A DNA stretch of 64,000 nt from assembly GCF_000331225.1 (NCBI RefSeq), contig NZ_ANFY01000017.1, positions 62,001 to 126,000 of the forward strand, in the 5' to 3' direction. The DNA comes from Sandarakinorhabdus sp. AAP62. Its GTDB lineage: Bacteria > Pseudomonadota > Alphaproteobacteria > Sphingomonadales > Sphingomonadaceae. Positions 1 to 8,242 of the stretch are shown here, in pieces. Position 1 is the stretch's first letter. Every line of letters starts with the position of its first letter. The notes under the pieces are model-generated. The model saw only the letters and a list, made by a program, of their open reading frames with translations. It was not told the DNA's origin and did no database searches. Both the position numbers and the translations under genes were made by a program.

Positions 1-193
1 GGGCGAAAACGATATCCGCGTGCCGCGCGGCCAGGCGCAGGAAGTCGCCGACATATTGAAGGCCAAGGGCAACACGGTGGAAACGATATTCTACCCCGCC
101 GAAGGCCACGGCTTTCGCAAGCGCGAGAACCAGCTGGATGCGCTGCAGCGCACGCTCGACTGGTTCGAACGCCATCTGAAGCCGGCCAAATGA
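1..193 (+). CDS. S9-type (prolyl oligopeptidase family) peptidase, C-terminal end only
   Basis: The gene enters from the left edge; the visible frame gives 63 residues and ends in TGA at 191-193. The segment reads GENDIRVPRGQAQEV and then YPAEGHGFRKREN. That is the end of an alpha/beta-hydrolase peptidase of the S9 family, where the His of the EGHGF motif is the catalytic-triad histidine and the preceding D (in END) lies near the catalytic Asp. The final helix (LDWFERHLKPAK) is also typical. The stop overlaps the start of the following amidohydrolase gene (ATGA), so the two are probably co-transcribed. Signal peptide and nucleophile lie outside the window, so the exact subfamily cannot be told. 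Confidence 0.75.
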   Translation, partial: GENDIRVPRGQAQEVADILKAKGNTVETIFYPAEGHGFRKRENQLDALQRTLDWFERHLKPAK

Positions 194-1857
194 AGCGGTT
201 CGCCCTGGTCGTGTTGCTGGCCAGCCCGGCCAGCGCGGCAGACCTGCTGATCCACGGCGGGCCGATCCTCACCATGGTGGGGGAAAGGCCGCAAACCGTG
301 GCCGCCATTGTGGTCGAAGGCGGCAGGATCGCGTTCGTCGGCCCGCTGGCACAGGCGCGCCGCCTTGCCGGGCAGGGGACGCCGCAGCTTGATCTGAAGG
401 GCCGCACTTTGTTGCCCGGCCTTGTCGACGCGCACAGCCATCTCGCCATGGCGATCGATCTGGCGCGGCGGGTGAATGTGTCGGGCGCGCCGGTGGGCAC
501 GGTGGCCAGCATTGCCGATCTGGTGGGGAAACTGGCGGCTGAAGAGGTAACGCTGAAGATCGCGCCCAGTGAATGGCTGGTGGGCTGGGGCTATGACGCC
601 AGCCTGCTGGCCGACAAGCGCGACCTGACCCGCCGTGATCTCGATGTGCGCTTCCCGGATCGGCCGGTGCTGGTGATGCACGTGTCCGGCCATGGTGCCG
701 TGCTGAACAGCGCCGGGCTGGCGGCGATTGGCGTGACGCCGGAAACCAGGGCACCCGAAGGCGGCCTGATCAACCGTGAAGCCGATGGCCGCACGCCCAA
801 TGGCCAGATCTGGGAAAGCGCGCTGATGCTGGCCGGGCCGGCGCTGAAACCGCCGCCGCGCGAGCAGCGGCTGCAGAATCTGGCGGCCGTGCAGCAGCTT
901 TATGCGAAAAATGGCTACACGCTGGCCAATGATGGCTTCACCAGTCTTGCCGATCTCGATCTGCTGCAGGCCGCCGCCGCGCAGGGCCGGCTCGTGCTCG
1001 ATGTGGTGGCGCTGCCGTCATTCGTCGATTTCAAGCGCTGGGCTGGCAATGCCGCCTACCCCATCGCGCAATGGCAGGGCCGGCTGAAACTGCAGGGCAT
1101 CAAGATCACCCAGGATGGCAGCCCGCAAGGCCGCACCGCCTATATGAGCGTGCCCTATCTGCACGGCGGCCCCAACGGACAGGATAATTGGCGCGCGCAG
1201 GGCATCCAGCCCTATCCGGCCTTCCTCGCCACCGCGAAGGCCGCCAGCGCTGCCGGGCTGCAACTGTTCATCCACGCCAATGGCGATGCCGCGATCGACG
1301 ACGTGATCAATGCGGTGGACACGCTGAAGCTGCCCGCCGATCACAGGACGGTTGTCATCCACAGCCAGGTGCAGCGCCCCGATCAACTGCCGCGCTATGC
1401 CGCGCTCGGCATCACCCCGAGCTATTTCACCAACCACAGCTATTTCTGGGGCGACGTCCACCGCAGCAACTTCGGCGAGGAGCGCGCGGCCCATATTTCC
1501 CCAATCCGGAGCGCGATGGCGCTGGGCATCAGGGCCAGCAACCACAGCGATTACATCGTCACGCCCTTGGACCCGATGTTCATCCTGTGGACCAGCATGG
1601 CCCGCACCACCCGCAGCGGCTTCGTGCTGGGGCCAGAGCAGCGCCTCGACGCCTGGGCCGGCCTGAAGGCGCTGACCATCAACCCGGCCTGGGCCTATCG
1701 CGAAGAAAGCCGGCGCGGCAGCATCGAGGTGGGCAAACTGGCGGACTTCACATTGCTCAGCGCCAATCCGCTGAAGACGCCGGTGGCGCGCATCCGGGGA
1801 ATCAAGGTGGTGGGGACGATGAAGGAAGGGCGGTTCGTGTGGGAGGCGGGGAACTAG
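190..1857 (+). CDS. Exported amidohydrolase, YtcJ-like metal-dependent hydrolase
   Basis: The 555-residue product begins with a short signal peptide ending near ASPASA (about residue 16), so it is probably periplasmic. The amidohydrolase-3 hallmarks are visible: the LLPGLVDAHSH metal-binding HxH at about residues 82-84, later histidines in FIHANGDAAID and VVIHSQVQRP, and a late Asp in NHSDYIVTPLDPM. The C-terminus (GSIEVGKLADFTLLS) is the usual return strand of the small beta domain. Proteins of this family hydrolyse amide or imide bonds with one or two metal ions; the substrate here is unknown. The start overlaps the stop of the upstream S9 peptidase (ATGA), which suggests a shared peptide or amide scavenging role, but this is inference. 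Confidence 0.85.
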   Translation: MKRFALVVLLASPASAADLLIHGGPILTMVGERPQTVAAIVVEGGRIAFVGPLAQARRLAGQGTPQLDLKGRTLLPGLVDAHSHLAMAIDLARRVNVSGAPVGTVASIADLVGKLAAEEVTLKIAPSEWLVGWGYDASLLADKRDLTRRDLDVRFPDRPVLVMHVSGHGAVLNSAGLAAIGVTPETRAPEGGLINREADGRTPNGQIWESALMLAGPALKPPPREQRLQNLAAVQQLYAKNGYTLANDGFTSLADLDLLQAAAAQGRLVLDVVALPSFVDFKRWAGNAAYPIAQWQGRLKLQGIKITQDGSPQGRTAYMSVPYLHGGPNGQDNWRAQGIQPYPAFLATAKAASAAGLQLFIHANGDAAIDDVINAVDTLKLPADHRTVVIHSQVQRPDQLPRYAALGITPSYFTNHSYFWGDVHRSNFGEERAAHISPIRSAMALGIRASNHSDYIVTPLDPMFILWTSMARTTRSGFVLGPEQRLDAWAGLKALTINPAWAYREESRRGSIEVGKLADFTLLSANPLKTPVARIRGIKVVGTMKEGRFVWEAGN

Positions 1858-1875
1858 CAGGCTTCCCTTTCCTCC

Positions 1876-2661
1876 TCACGTCATCTCTTCCGGATCGAAA
1901 TTGATCTCCACGCTCCCCCACAGATCATACAATTCCGCCGGCAGCTTCAACGGTTGGCAGCGCAGCACCGCGCGGCGGGCGGTTTCGGCGAAGGCGCGCG
2001 CGTAATCGGCGTTGGTGGCGGTCATGCCGGTGGGGGTGCCGGCTTGCGGCATGCCGATCACCCGGCCGTCGCGGCTGTAGTTCACGGTCACGATCACCGT
2101 CATCCGGCGCACGTCGCGGCCGCCCACGGGCGGGTTCCAGCACGGGGCGACCTGGGCGCGGATGGCCTGGGCGAGCGTGGCGGCGGCGCGGGGATCAACG
2201 GTGGCGCGGGCGGGCGCGGCGGCGTTCAATTCCTTGGCCAGCTTTGACGTATCGAGCGGCTTCTTCGTCGCCTTGGGCAGCGACTTGTCGATCAGGCTGG
2301 CCAGGGTGGAGGTGTCGAGCGGCGAGGGCGGCGCCTTGGTCGGCGTCGCGGCCTTGGGCTTGGGCGGCGAGGGCTTGGTGGGTTCGGGCGGCGGCACGGC
2401 ATCGGCCTTCACCGGTTCGGGTTCCGGCGCAGCTTCGGCTTCGGGGGCAGCGGCCGCGGTATCCTGCGGCGCGGCTTCCATCGAGGGCTTCGGCGGTTCC
2501 GGTGTGCGCGGTGCATCGGATATGTCGACGATTTCCACCGGCACGGCGTCGGTGGGCGCAGCCAGCATCTTCTGGTTCTGCCAGGCGAGGCTCAGCGCGG
2601 CCAGCAGCACGATGTGCGCGGTGGCGGCGCCAGCAATGCTGAGGCGTTCGCTGGGCGTCAT
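1876..2661 (-). CDS. tolA: TolA-like cell-envelope protein
   Basis: The 261-residue protein has one N-terminal membrane segment (about residues 9-28, AAATAHIVLLAALSLAW). A long Pro/Ala/Glu/Lys-rich linker follows (about 45-150), then a C-terminal TonB/TolA-like domain with PCWNPPVGGRD and repeated NADYARAFAETARRAV. In the Tol-Pal system TolA links the inner-membrane TolQR motor to the outer membrane during division. It is the last gene of ybgC-tolQ-tolR-tolA and its start overlaps the tolR stop (ATGA). No tolB or pal follows; instead the convergent amidohydrolase gene ends 18 bp away. The linker is shorter than in enterobacterial TolA, as is usual in this group. Confidence 0.85.
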   Translation of the reverse strand: MTPSERLSIAGAATAHIVLLAALSLAWQNQKMLAAPTDAVPVEIVDISDAPRTPEPPKPSMEAAPQDTAAAAPEAEAAPEPEPVKADAVPPPEPTKPSPPKPKAATPTKAPPSPLDTSTLASLIDKSLPKATKKPLDTSKLAKELNAAAPARATVDPRAAATLAQAIRAQVAPCWNPPVGGRDVRRMTVIVTVNYSRDGRVIGMPQAGTPTGMTATNADYARAFAETARRAVLRCQPLKLPAELYDLWGSVEINFDPEEMT

Positions 2662-3101
2662 TGCGGGGTTTTGGGCGCCTTGGTGTTCTGGCCGTCGGTG
2701 ACGAGCGCCACCTTCTTGAAACCAGCGCCATTCACGTCGCCAACCACCTTCATCACCCGGCCATAATCCAGCCCGCGATCGGCACGCACATACACGCGCG
2801 CTTCGTCACTGCGGGCTTCGCGCAGCGCGGCGAGCTTGGCAGGCAGGGCGGCCGGTGCGATGGCCATGCGATCGACGAACAGCTCACCCGCCGCATTCAG
2901 GCTGATCTGGATCGGCGACTGGTCCTGCGGCAGGCTTTGCGCCTTGGCGTCGGGCAGGTCCACCGGTACGCCCGCCACCAGCAACGGTGCCGTCACCATG
3001 AAGATGATCAGCAGCACCAGCATCACGTCCACCAGCGGCGTGACGTTGATTTCCGCCATGGGCTGGCGGCCTCTTCCCCGGCGGGGTGCACCCATGCCCA
3101 T
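2658..3101 (-). CDS. tolR: TolR, ExbD-family proton-channel subunit
   Basis: The 147-residue protein starts with a basic cytoplasmic stretch (PRRGRGRQPMAEINVTPLVD). A single transmembrane helix, about residues 22-42, follows and contains the conserved Asp of the TPLVDVMLVLL motif that takes part in proton flow. A periplasmic domain follows (VYVRADRGLDYGRVMKVVGDV). Its start shares one base with the tolQ stop (TAATG), and its own stop overlaps tolA, so the three genes are tightly coupled. Length and motif order match TolR rather than ExbD because of the neighbouring tolQ, ybgC and tolA. Confidence 0.93.
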   Translation of the reverse strand: MGMGAPRRGRGRQPMAEINVTPLVDVMLVLLIIFMVTAPLLVAGVPVDLPDAKAQSLPQDQSPIQISLNAAGELFVDRMAIAPAALPAKLAALREARSDEARVYVRADRGLDYGRVMKVVGDVNGAGFKKVALVTDGQNTKAPKTPQ

Positions 3102-3814
3102 TACTGGCTCTCCATCCCGTCAAGCTGGCGGGAGAGGAGATTGAGATATTCCTCGGCAAAGGCGTTGAGGCGCGCTTCCAGCCGGTTCACGCGGTGGAGC
3201 AGGCGGTTGTAGCCGATCACGGCAGGAATGGCCGCAAACAGGCCGATGGCGGTGGCGAACAGGGCTTCGGCGATGCCCGGCGCCACCACGGCCAGCGAGG
3301 TGTTCTGGCTGGCGGCGATGCTGGCAAAGCTGCGCATGATGCCCCACACCGTGCCGAACAGGCCGACGAACGGCGCCACCGAACCGATGGTGGCGAGCGC
3401 GTTCAGCCGGTCTGACAGTTCATCGATATCGCGGCCGATGGCGACGCCCGTGGCGCTGGCCAGGCGCGAACGCAGGCCTTCGCGATCGATGCTGCGGCCG
3501 GACTTGCCGGCAAGGGTGCGGCGCCATTCGTTCATGCCGGCGAGAAAGACGCGGGCCGACGGGTGATCGGCGCGGGAGGCGGGTTCGTAGAGGCTGTCCA
3601 GGTCCTTGGCCTTCCAGAACCAGTCCTCGAACTTGGCGGCCTCGCCGTTCAGGCGCGATAGTCGCCGCGAGCGTTCGAGGATGATCGCCCAGCTCCAAAC
3701 ACTGGCCAGCAACAGCCCGAACATCACCGCCTTCACGACAATGTCCGCCTGCATGAACAGGGCGAAGGGCGACAGTTCGGCCGCGGTCTTGATGGCGATA
3801 TCGGCTTGCATCAT
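3101..3814 (-). CDS. tolQ: TolQ, MotA/TolQ/ExbB proton-channel subunit
   Basis: The start chosen is the ATG at 3814, which overlaps the ybgC stop (ATGA) and gives 237 residues beginning MMQADIAIK. A longer open frame upstream only reads through ybgC. There are three membrane segments: about residues 25-48, then the pair around SVAPFVGLFGTVWGIMRSF and LFATAIGLFAAIPAVIGYN. These last two carry the conserved channel-lining Thr and Pro/Gly residues of the family. TolQ forms the inner-membrane motor with TolR and uses the proton gradient to energise TolA for outer-membrane constriction. Second gene of the ybgC-tolQRA operon. Confidence 0.95.
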   Translation of the reverse strand: MMQADIAIKTAAELSPFALFMQADIVVKAVMFGLLLASVWSWAIILERSRRLSRLNGEAAKFEDWFWKAKDLDSLYEPASRADHPSARVFLAGMNEWRRTLAGKSGRSIDREGLRSRLASATGVAIGRDIDELSDRLNALATIGSVAPFVGLFGTVWGIMRSFASIAASQNTSLAVVAPGIAEALFATAIGLFAAIPAVIGYNRLLHRVNRLEARLNAFAEEYLNLLSRQLDGMESQ

Positions 3815-4257
3815 GGTTCCTGTGCCAGAAGTTCGTGGAACCGCGCCATCCAATAGCGCGGTTGCCGGCGGGGGCGGCCGGCGGGATCGAGGAATGCGGC
3901 GACAAGTGTTGCGTCCAGCAGTGGCTCGCCAGCGCGGGTGATGCGTTGGGCGATGGCGCAGGCCGCAGCGCGCACGGAGAGCAGGCGGGTTTCGATGGTC
4001 AACACATCGTCCAGCCTGGCCGGGCGCAGCCATTTGATCTGCATTTCGGTCACCGCATAGGCGCCTACACCGGCCTTCACCGCCGCACCGTGATCGATGC
4101 CGACCACCCGCAGGAATTCGGTGCGGCCCCGTTCCATGAAGTGCAGATATTTGGCGTGATACATGATGCCGGCCGTGTCCGTGTCTTCGAAATAGACACG
4201 CGCGGGCAGGCGGTGGATGCCGCCGTCGATCGCACCGGAGGGGGGAAGGGGGGACAT
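3811..4257 (-). CDS. ybgC: YbgC-family acyl-CoA thioesterase
   Basis: The 148-residue hot-dog-fold thioesterase carries the YFEDTDTAGIMYHAKYL signature in which the first Asp of DTD is the catalytic residue of the 4HBT/YbgC family, followed by FMERGRTEFLR. It hydrolyses short-chain acyl-CoA or acyl-ACP thioesters in the cytoplasm and is linked to phospholipid metabolism at the Tol-Pal site in other proteobacteria. It is the first gene of the tol operon, its stop overlapping tolQ. About 100 bp upstream, containing the rplS terminator, separates it from rplS, so the tol promoter must lie in that short gap. Confidence 0.93.
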   Translation of the reverse strand: MSPLPPSGAIDGGIHRLPARVYFEDTDTAGIMYHAKYLHFMERGRTEFLRVVGIDHGAAVKAGVGAYAVTEMQIKWLRPARLDDVLTIETRLLSVRAAACAIAQRITRAGEPLLDATLVAAFLDPAGRPRRQPRYWMARFHELLAQEP

Positions 4258-4290
4258 GAATTCAGATAGGGGCTAGGGCAGCAGACACGC

Positions 4291-4331
4291 AACGAAAAAG
4301 GGCGCCAGCAGCAGTGCCACTGGCGCCCTTT
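4291..4331 (-). terminator. Rho-independent terminator of the ffh-rpsP-rimM-trmD-rplS operon
   Basis: On the minus strand a perfect 12-bp stem (4297-4308 paired with 4320-4331, AAAGGGCGCCAG on the plus strand) encloses an 11-base loop and is followed by TTTTTCGTT. It sits 32 bp past the rplS stop and before ybgC, so it ends the ribosomal operon and insulates the tol operon. Confidence 0.9.
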
Positions 4332-4362
4332 CGGCAATCTGAATGGGGATTATTCGGCGAAA

Positions 4363-4740
4363 TTACTCAGCGACGGGGCGCGCGTCGCGCTTTTCGACGA
4401 TGCGGGCGGACTTGCCGCTGCGACCACGCAGATAATAGAGCTTGGCGCGGCGCACGACACCGCGGCGGACGACTTCGATGGCTTCGATGCTCGGGCTGTA
4501 CAGCGGGAACACGCGTTCCACGCCTTCGCCGAAGCTGATCTTGCGCACGGTGAACGACGAGTTGATGCCGCGGTTCGAACGGGCGATGCACACGCCTTCA
4601 TAATTCTGCACGCGGGTACGCTCGCCTTCCACAACCTTCACGCCCACGCGCAGCGTGTCGCCGGCGCGGAACAGCGGGATGCTGCGCTTTTCGGTGAGCT
4701 TGGCAATCTGCTCGGCTTCGATCTGCTGGATGAGATTCAT
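4363..4740 (-). CDS. rplS: 50S ribosomal protein L19
   Basis: The 125-residue protein starts at the ATG at 4740 ([15 protein letters not shown]). An upstream extension of the frame lies entirely inside trmD and was discarded. The family motifs [52 protein letters not shown] and [18 protein letters not shown] are all present. L19 sits at the interface of the 30S and 50S subunits. It is the last gene of the rpsP-rimM-trmD-rplS operon, starting one base after the trmD stop (TGAGATG), and is followed by a strong terminator. Confidence 0.98.
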   Translation of the reverse strand: MNLIQQIEAEQIAKLTEKRSIPLFRAGDTLRVGVKVVEGERTRVQNYEGVCIARSNRGINSSFTVRKISFGEGVERVFPLYSPSIEAIEVVRRGVVRRAKLYYLRGRSGKSARIVEKRDARPVAE

Positions 4741-4741
4741 C

Positions 4742-5473
4742 TCATTCCTCTTTCTTCTGTTGTCGCGCGCCAGAGGGCGAATGGATCCGATCATCCCCAT
4801 GATGATCCCACAGATCCGGCCGCCGTGACCGTGTGTCCATTTCGGACCGCGCGCGCCGCCATCTGGCGATGCGTGCGTGATCCCCCGATCGCAACGCTTC
4901 GGGGATCGCCAGACCTTCCCATTCGGGGGGTCTGGTATAATGCGGATGTTCAAGCAGGCCGCTTTCGTGGCTTTCCTCGATCCCGCTGGAAGCCGCGCCC
5001 ATTACACCGGGCAGCAGCCGCACGCAAGCATCCATCACCACCAGTGCGGCAACTTCGCCGCCGGACAGCACATAGTCGCCAATCGACACTTCCTCGATGG
5101 CGCGGCGCTGGAAGATGCGCTCGTCAAAGCCCTCGAAACGTCCGCACAGGATGATGGCGCCGGGGCCGGCGGCGAGTTCGCGCACACGGGACTGGCTGAG
5201 GGGCTTGCCGCGCGGCGTCATCGCCAGCACGGGCCGGCCATCGGCCACGGCATCAATGGCAGCGCTCAGCACGTCCACCTTCAGCACCATGCCGGGCCCG
5301 CCGCCGGCCGGCGTGTCATCCACGGTGCGGTGCTTGTCGGCCGCGAAATCGCGGATGTTGACGGCGTTGCAGGCCCAGATGCCCTCATCCAGCGCGCGGC
5401 CGGCAAGGCTCTGGCCAAGATGGCCGGGGAACATCTCGGGATAGAGGGTGAGGATCGTTGCCTGCCAGCTCAT
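4742..5473 (-). CDS. trmD: tRNA (guanine-37 N1)-methyltransferase
   Basis: The 243-residue protein has the SPOUT/TrmD knot motifs: [21 protein letters not shown] at the N-terminus, [35 protein letters not shown] and [20 protein letters not shown], and the C-terminal [15 protein letters not shown] that contributes to the active site. It methylates G37 next to the anticodon using S-adenosylmethionine, which prevents +1 frameshifting. Its start overlaps the rimM stop (ATGA) and its stop is one base from rplS. Standard member of the operon. Confidence 0.98.
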   Translation of the reverse strand: MSWQATILTLYPEMFPGHLGQSLAGRALDEGIWACNAVNIRDFAADKHRTVDDTPAGGGPGMVLKVDVLSAAIDAVADGRPVLAMTPRGKPLSQSRVRELAAGPGAIILCGRFEGFDERIFQRRAIEEVSIGDYVLSGGEVAALVVMDACVRLLPGVMGAASSGIEESHESGLLEHPHYTRPPEWEGLAIPEALRSGDHARIARWRRARSEMDTRSRRPDLWDHHGDDRIHSPSGARQQKKEE

Positions 5474-5958
5474 TGCAGCCAGGCTTTATCAACAATCAGC
5501 CGGTCCGCCTCCTCGCGCACGACGTGGGCGAGGAAGGGCACCATCACCGTGCCGCCCCTGGCCAGCGCGATATCGATGATGTCGGACGCGCCGAAATTGT
5601 CGATTGATTTGACCGTGCCGACCACTTCGCCGGTCTCATCGACCACCGTGCGGCCCAGATAATCGGCAACATAATATTCGCCCTCCGCCAGCGGCGGCAG
5701 CGCCGCGCGGGAGACAGACAGGGTGAGCCCACGCATGGCTTCGGCCAGGTTGCGATCGGTCACGCCTTCAAAGCGGGCGATGGCGGTGCCCGGCTTGTCA
5801 GCACGGATCGCCGCCAAAACCAGGGCCCGCCCGCCCGCATCGAAGCGGGCGTGGCGAGCGAGGGATTGCGCGTCGTCGGTGAACAGCTTCAGTCGCACCT
5901 CGCCGCGGATGCCATGGGCGCCGGCAATGGCGGCCAGCACGATCTGATCGGCCGCCAT
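5470..5958 (-). CDS. rimM: 16S rRNA processing/ribosome maturation factor RimM
   Basis: The 162-residue protein begins [24 protein letters not shown], the diagnostic RimM N-terminal beta-barrel sequence. It ends in a PRC-barrel domain ([23 protein letters not shown]...[10 protein letters not shown]...[20 protein letters not shown]). RimM binds ribosomal protein S19 and assists maturation of the 30S head. It lies 12 bp after rpsP and overlaps trmD by four bases, in the standard operon order. Confidence 0.97.
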   Translation of the reverse strand: MAADQIVLAAIAGAHGIRGEVRLKLFTDDAQSLARHARFDAGGRALVLAAIRADKPGTAIARFEGVTDRNLAEAMRGLTLSVSRAALPPLAEGEYYVADYLGRTVVDETGEVVGTVKSIDNFGASDIIDIALARGGTVMVPFLAHVVREEADRLIVDKAWLQ

Positions 5959-5970
5959 TGCACGCGTGCC

Positions 5971-6492
5971 TTAAGCGGCGGTTTCGTCGTCGGCAGCGGC
6001 TTCAGCAGGCGCTTCAGCAGCAACTTCCACAGCCGCTTCTTCAGCCGGGGCTTCTTCGACAGCCGGTGCAGCAGCGGCTTCGGCAGCAGCAGCTTCGGCA
6101 GCGGCGGCGGCTTCAGCCGCTTCGGCTTCGGCGGCAGCAGCGGCTTCGGCAGCTTCGGCAGCCTTCTGGGCGGCCATTTCGATGCGTTCCTTGGCCTTGG
6201 CGCCCGGTTCGCCCTTCTTCGGGTTGTTCTTGGCGGCGCGGGTACGCAGGCCGGCGGCATCGAGGAAGCGGGCAACGCGGTCGGTCGGCTGCGCGCCAAC
6301 GCCCAGCCAGTAAGCCGCGCGCTCGGTGTCCAGCTTCACGCGCTCGGCCGAATCCTTGGGCAGCAGCGGGTTGTAGGTGCCCAGCTTTTCCAGGAACTTG
6401 CCGTCACGCGGGGCGCGGCTGTCGGACACGACAATGCGGTAGAACGGGCGCTTCTTCATGCCACCACGGGCGAGACGGATCGAGATTGCCAT
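5971..6492 (-). CDS. rpsP: 30S ribosomal protein S16 with a long Ala/Glu-rich tail
   Basis: Residues 1-80 are a normal S16 ([30 protein letters not shown], then the [18 protein letters not shown] motif). From about residue 85 the protein continues into a low-complexity tail of roughly 85 residues made mostly of Ala, Glu, Lys and Pro, doubling the size of a bacterial S16 (usually 80-90 residues). Tails of this composition are known in alphaproteobacterial S16 proteins, though this one is long. S16 binds early during 30S assembly. The gene follows ffh by 35 bp and precedes rimM by 12 bp. Confidence 0.96.
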   Translation of the reverse strand: MAISIRLARGGMKKRPFYRIVVSDSRAPRDGKFLEKLGTYNPLLPKDSAERVKLDTERAAYWLGVGAQPTDRVARFLDAAGLRTRAAKNNPKKGEPGAKAKERIEMAAQKAAEAAEAAAAAEAEAAEAAAAAEAAAAEAAAAPAVEEAPAEEAAVEVAAEAPAEAAADDETAA

Positions 6493-6527
6493 TGGTATCT
6501 TCCTTCAGTTCATTCAGGTGATTGTGG

Positions 6528-8012
6528 TTATTTTCTGCCAAACTTGTTGAAGCCGGGCGGCAGGCTGCCCATACCGGGGCGGCCGAACATCCGGCCCACT
6601 GCCCCCAAATCGATGGCGCCGCCGGGGCCTTCGCCGCCTGCACCGCCTTCCGGCCCGCCAGCTCCACCCATGCCGGCCAGCATCTTCATCATGCCCTTCA
6701 TGCCGCCCATCTTCTTCAGGCGCTTCATGACATTGGCCATTTCCTGATGCATCTTCAGCACCTTGTTGACATCCTGCACGGTGGTGCCGGACCCATTGGC
6801 GATGCGGATCTTGCGCTTGGCGGTGAGGATTTCCGGCTTGGTGCGTTCCTTGGGCGTCATCGACAGGATGATGGCTTCCATGCGGTCCAGCATCTTGGGA
6901 TTGACCGCGCCGCTGTCCATCGCCTTCTTGGCGGCGCCCATGCCCGGCATCATCGCGGCCAGGCCCGAAAGCCCGCCCATCTTCTTCATCTGGGCCAGTT
7001 GCTGGCGCAGATCGTCCATGTCGAACTGGCCCTTGGCCATCTTCTCGGCCATTTTCTCGGCCTGTTCGGCTTCGAAATTGGCAGCGGCCTTTTCCACCAG
7101 GCCGACGATGTCGCCCATGCCCAGGATGCGACCGGCGACGCGGCGGGCGTCGAACAATTCCAGCGCATCCAGCTTTTCACCCACACCGGCAAAGCGGATC
7201 GGCGCACCCGTCACCTGCCGCATCGACAGCGCCGCACCACCGCGGGCATCGCCGTCCATGCGGGTGAGGATCACGCCGGTCAGCGCCACGCGTTCCTTGA
7301 AGGCGGCGGCCACATTCACCGCGTCCTGGCCGGTCAGGCTGTCGACCACCAGCAATATTTCATCGGGCGTGGTGGCGGTGGCGATGGCGGCCATTTCGGC
7401 CATCAATTCCTCATCGATGCCGAGACGCCCGGCGGTATCGAGCACCACCACGTCAAACCCCTGCAGCCGGGCCGACTGGCGCGCGCGTTCGGCGATCTGT
7501 ACCGGCGTCTGGCCGGCGATGATGGGCAGGGTGGCGATGCCGGTCTGCTCACCCAGCACGCGCAATTGCTCCTGGGCGGCCGGACGGGCGACGTCCAGGC
7601 TGGCCATCATCACCTTCTTGCGCTCACGGGTGGAAAGCCAGCTGGCCAGCTTGGCGCTGCTGGTCGTCTTGCCCGAACCCTGCAGGCCGACCATCATCAC
7701 GACAGCGGGCGGGGTGACGGCGATCTTCAGCGGGGTTGGTTCATCCTCGCCGCCCAGCAGTTCCACCAGGCAATCATTGACGATCTTGACGACCTGCTGG
7801 CCAGGCGTGACCGACTTGATGACTTCAGCACCGATGGCGCGCTGGGTGGCGTTCTCGATGAAATCCTTGACAACGGGCAGGGCGACATCGGCTTCCAGCA
7901 GCGCCACGCGCACTTCACGCATGGCGGCGCGCACGTCGATCTCGGTCAGCGCGCCACGGCCGCGCAACCGTTCGAATATGCCGCCAAGGCGTTCGGAAAG
8001 ACTGTCAAACAA
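6528..8012 (-). CDS. ffh: Signal recognition particle protein Ffh
   Basis: The best start is a TTG at 8012, giving 494 residues beginning (f)MFDSLSERLGGIFERLRGRGALTE, the standard Ffh N-terminus. The frame stays open another 49 codons upstream to an ATG at 8159, but that leader does not look like Ffh. The NG domain has GLQGSGKTTSSAKLA (P-loop), DTAGRLGID and TRMDGDARGGAAL. The C-terminal M domain is rich in Met and Gly (MKKMGGMKGMMKMLAGMGG) and binds 4.5S RNA and signal peptides. Ffh targets ribosomes translating membrane proteins to FtsY, whose gene lies 2.6 kb away. First gene of the ffh-rpsP-rimM-trmD-rplS operon. Confidence 0.95.
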   Translation of the reverse strand: MFDSLSERLGGIFERLRGRGALTEIDVRAAMREVRVALLEADVALPVVKDFIENATQRAIGAEVIKSVTPGQQVVKIVNDCLVELLGGEDEPTPLKIAVTPPAVVMMVGLQGSGKTTSSAKLASWLSTRERKKVMMASLDVARPAAQEQLRVLGEQTGIATLPIIAGQTPVQIAERARQSARLQGFDVVVLDTAGRLGIDEELMAEMAAIATATTPDEILLVVDSLTGQDAVNVAAAFKERVALTGVILTRMDGDARGGAALSMRQVTGAPIRFAGVGEKLDALELFDARRVAGRILGMGDIVGLVEKAAANFEAEQAEKMAEKMAKGQFDMDDLRQQLAQMKKMGGLSGLAAMMPGMGAAKKAMDSGAVNPKMLDRMEAIILSMTPKERTKPEILTAKRKIRIANGSGTTVQDVNKVLKMHQEMANVMKRLKKMGGMKGMMKMLAGMGGAGGPEGGAGGEGPGGAIDLGAVGRMFGRPGMGSLPPGFNKFGRK

Positions 8013-8242
8013 AGCCCTGAGGCCCTTTCGAAAAACCCGCTTGCCTCCAAATGGAAACGCGCCGGCGGGCGAAAACTCGCTGGCCGGCGTGCATCCTCGG
8101 ACGCATGGCCTCCTCCCGGAAGCCGGCGCCTCCTTAGGCGCATGGGGCAGGGCGGTCAAGCACCGTGCCTCGCGGGCGTCGTTCCCGCCGCAAACCAGGC
8201 TGCTATTCAGCCTTGTGAGACCATGTTAAGCATCGGGCTGAA

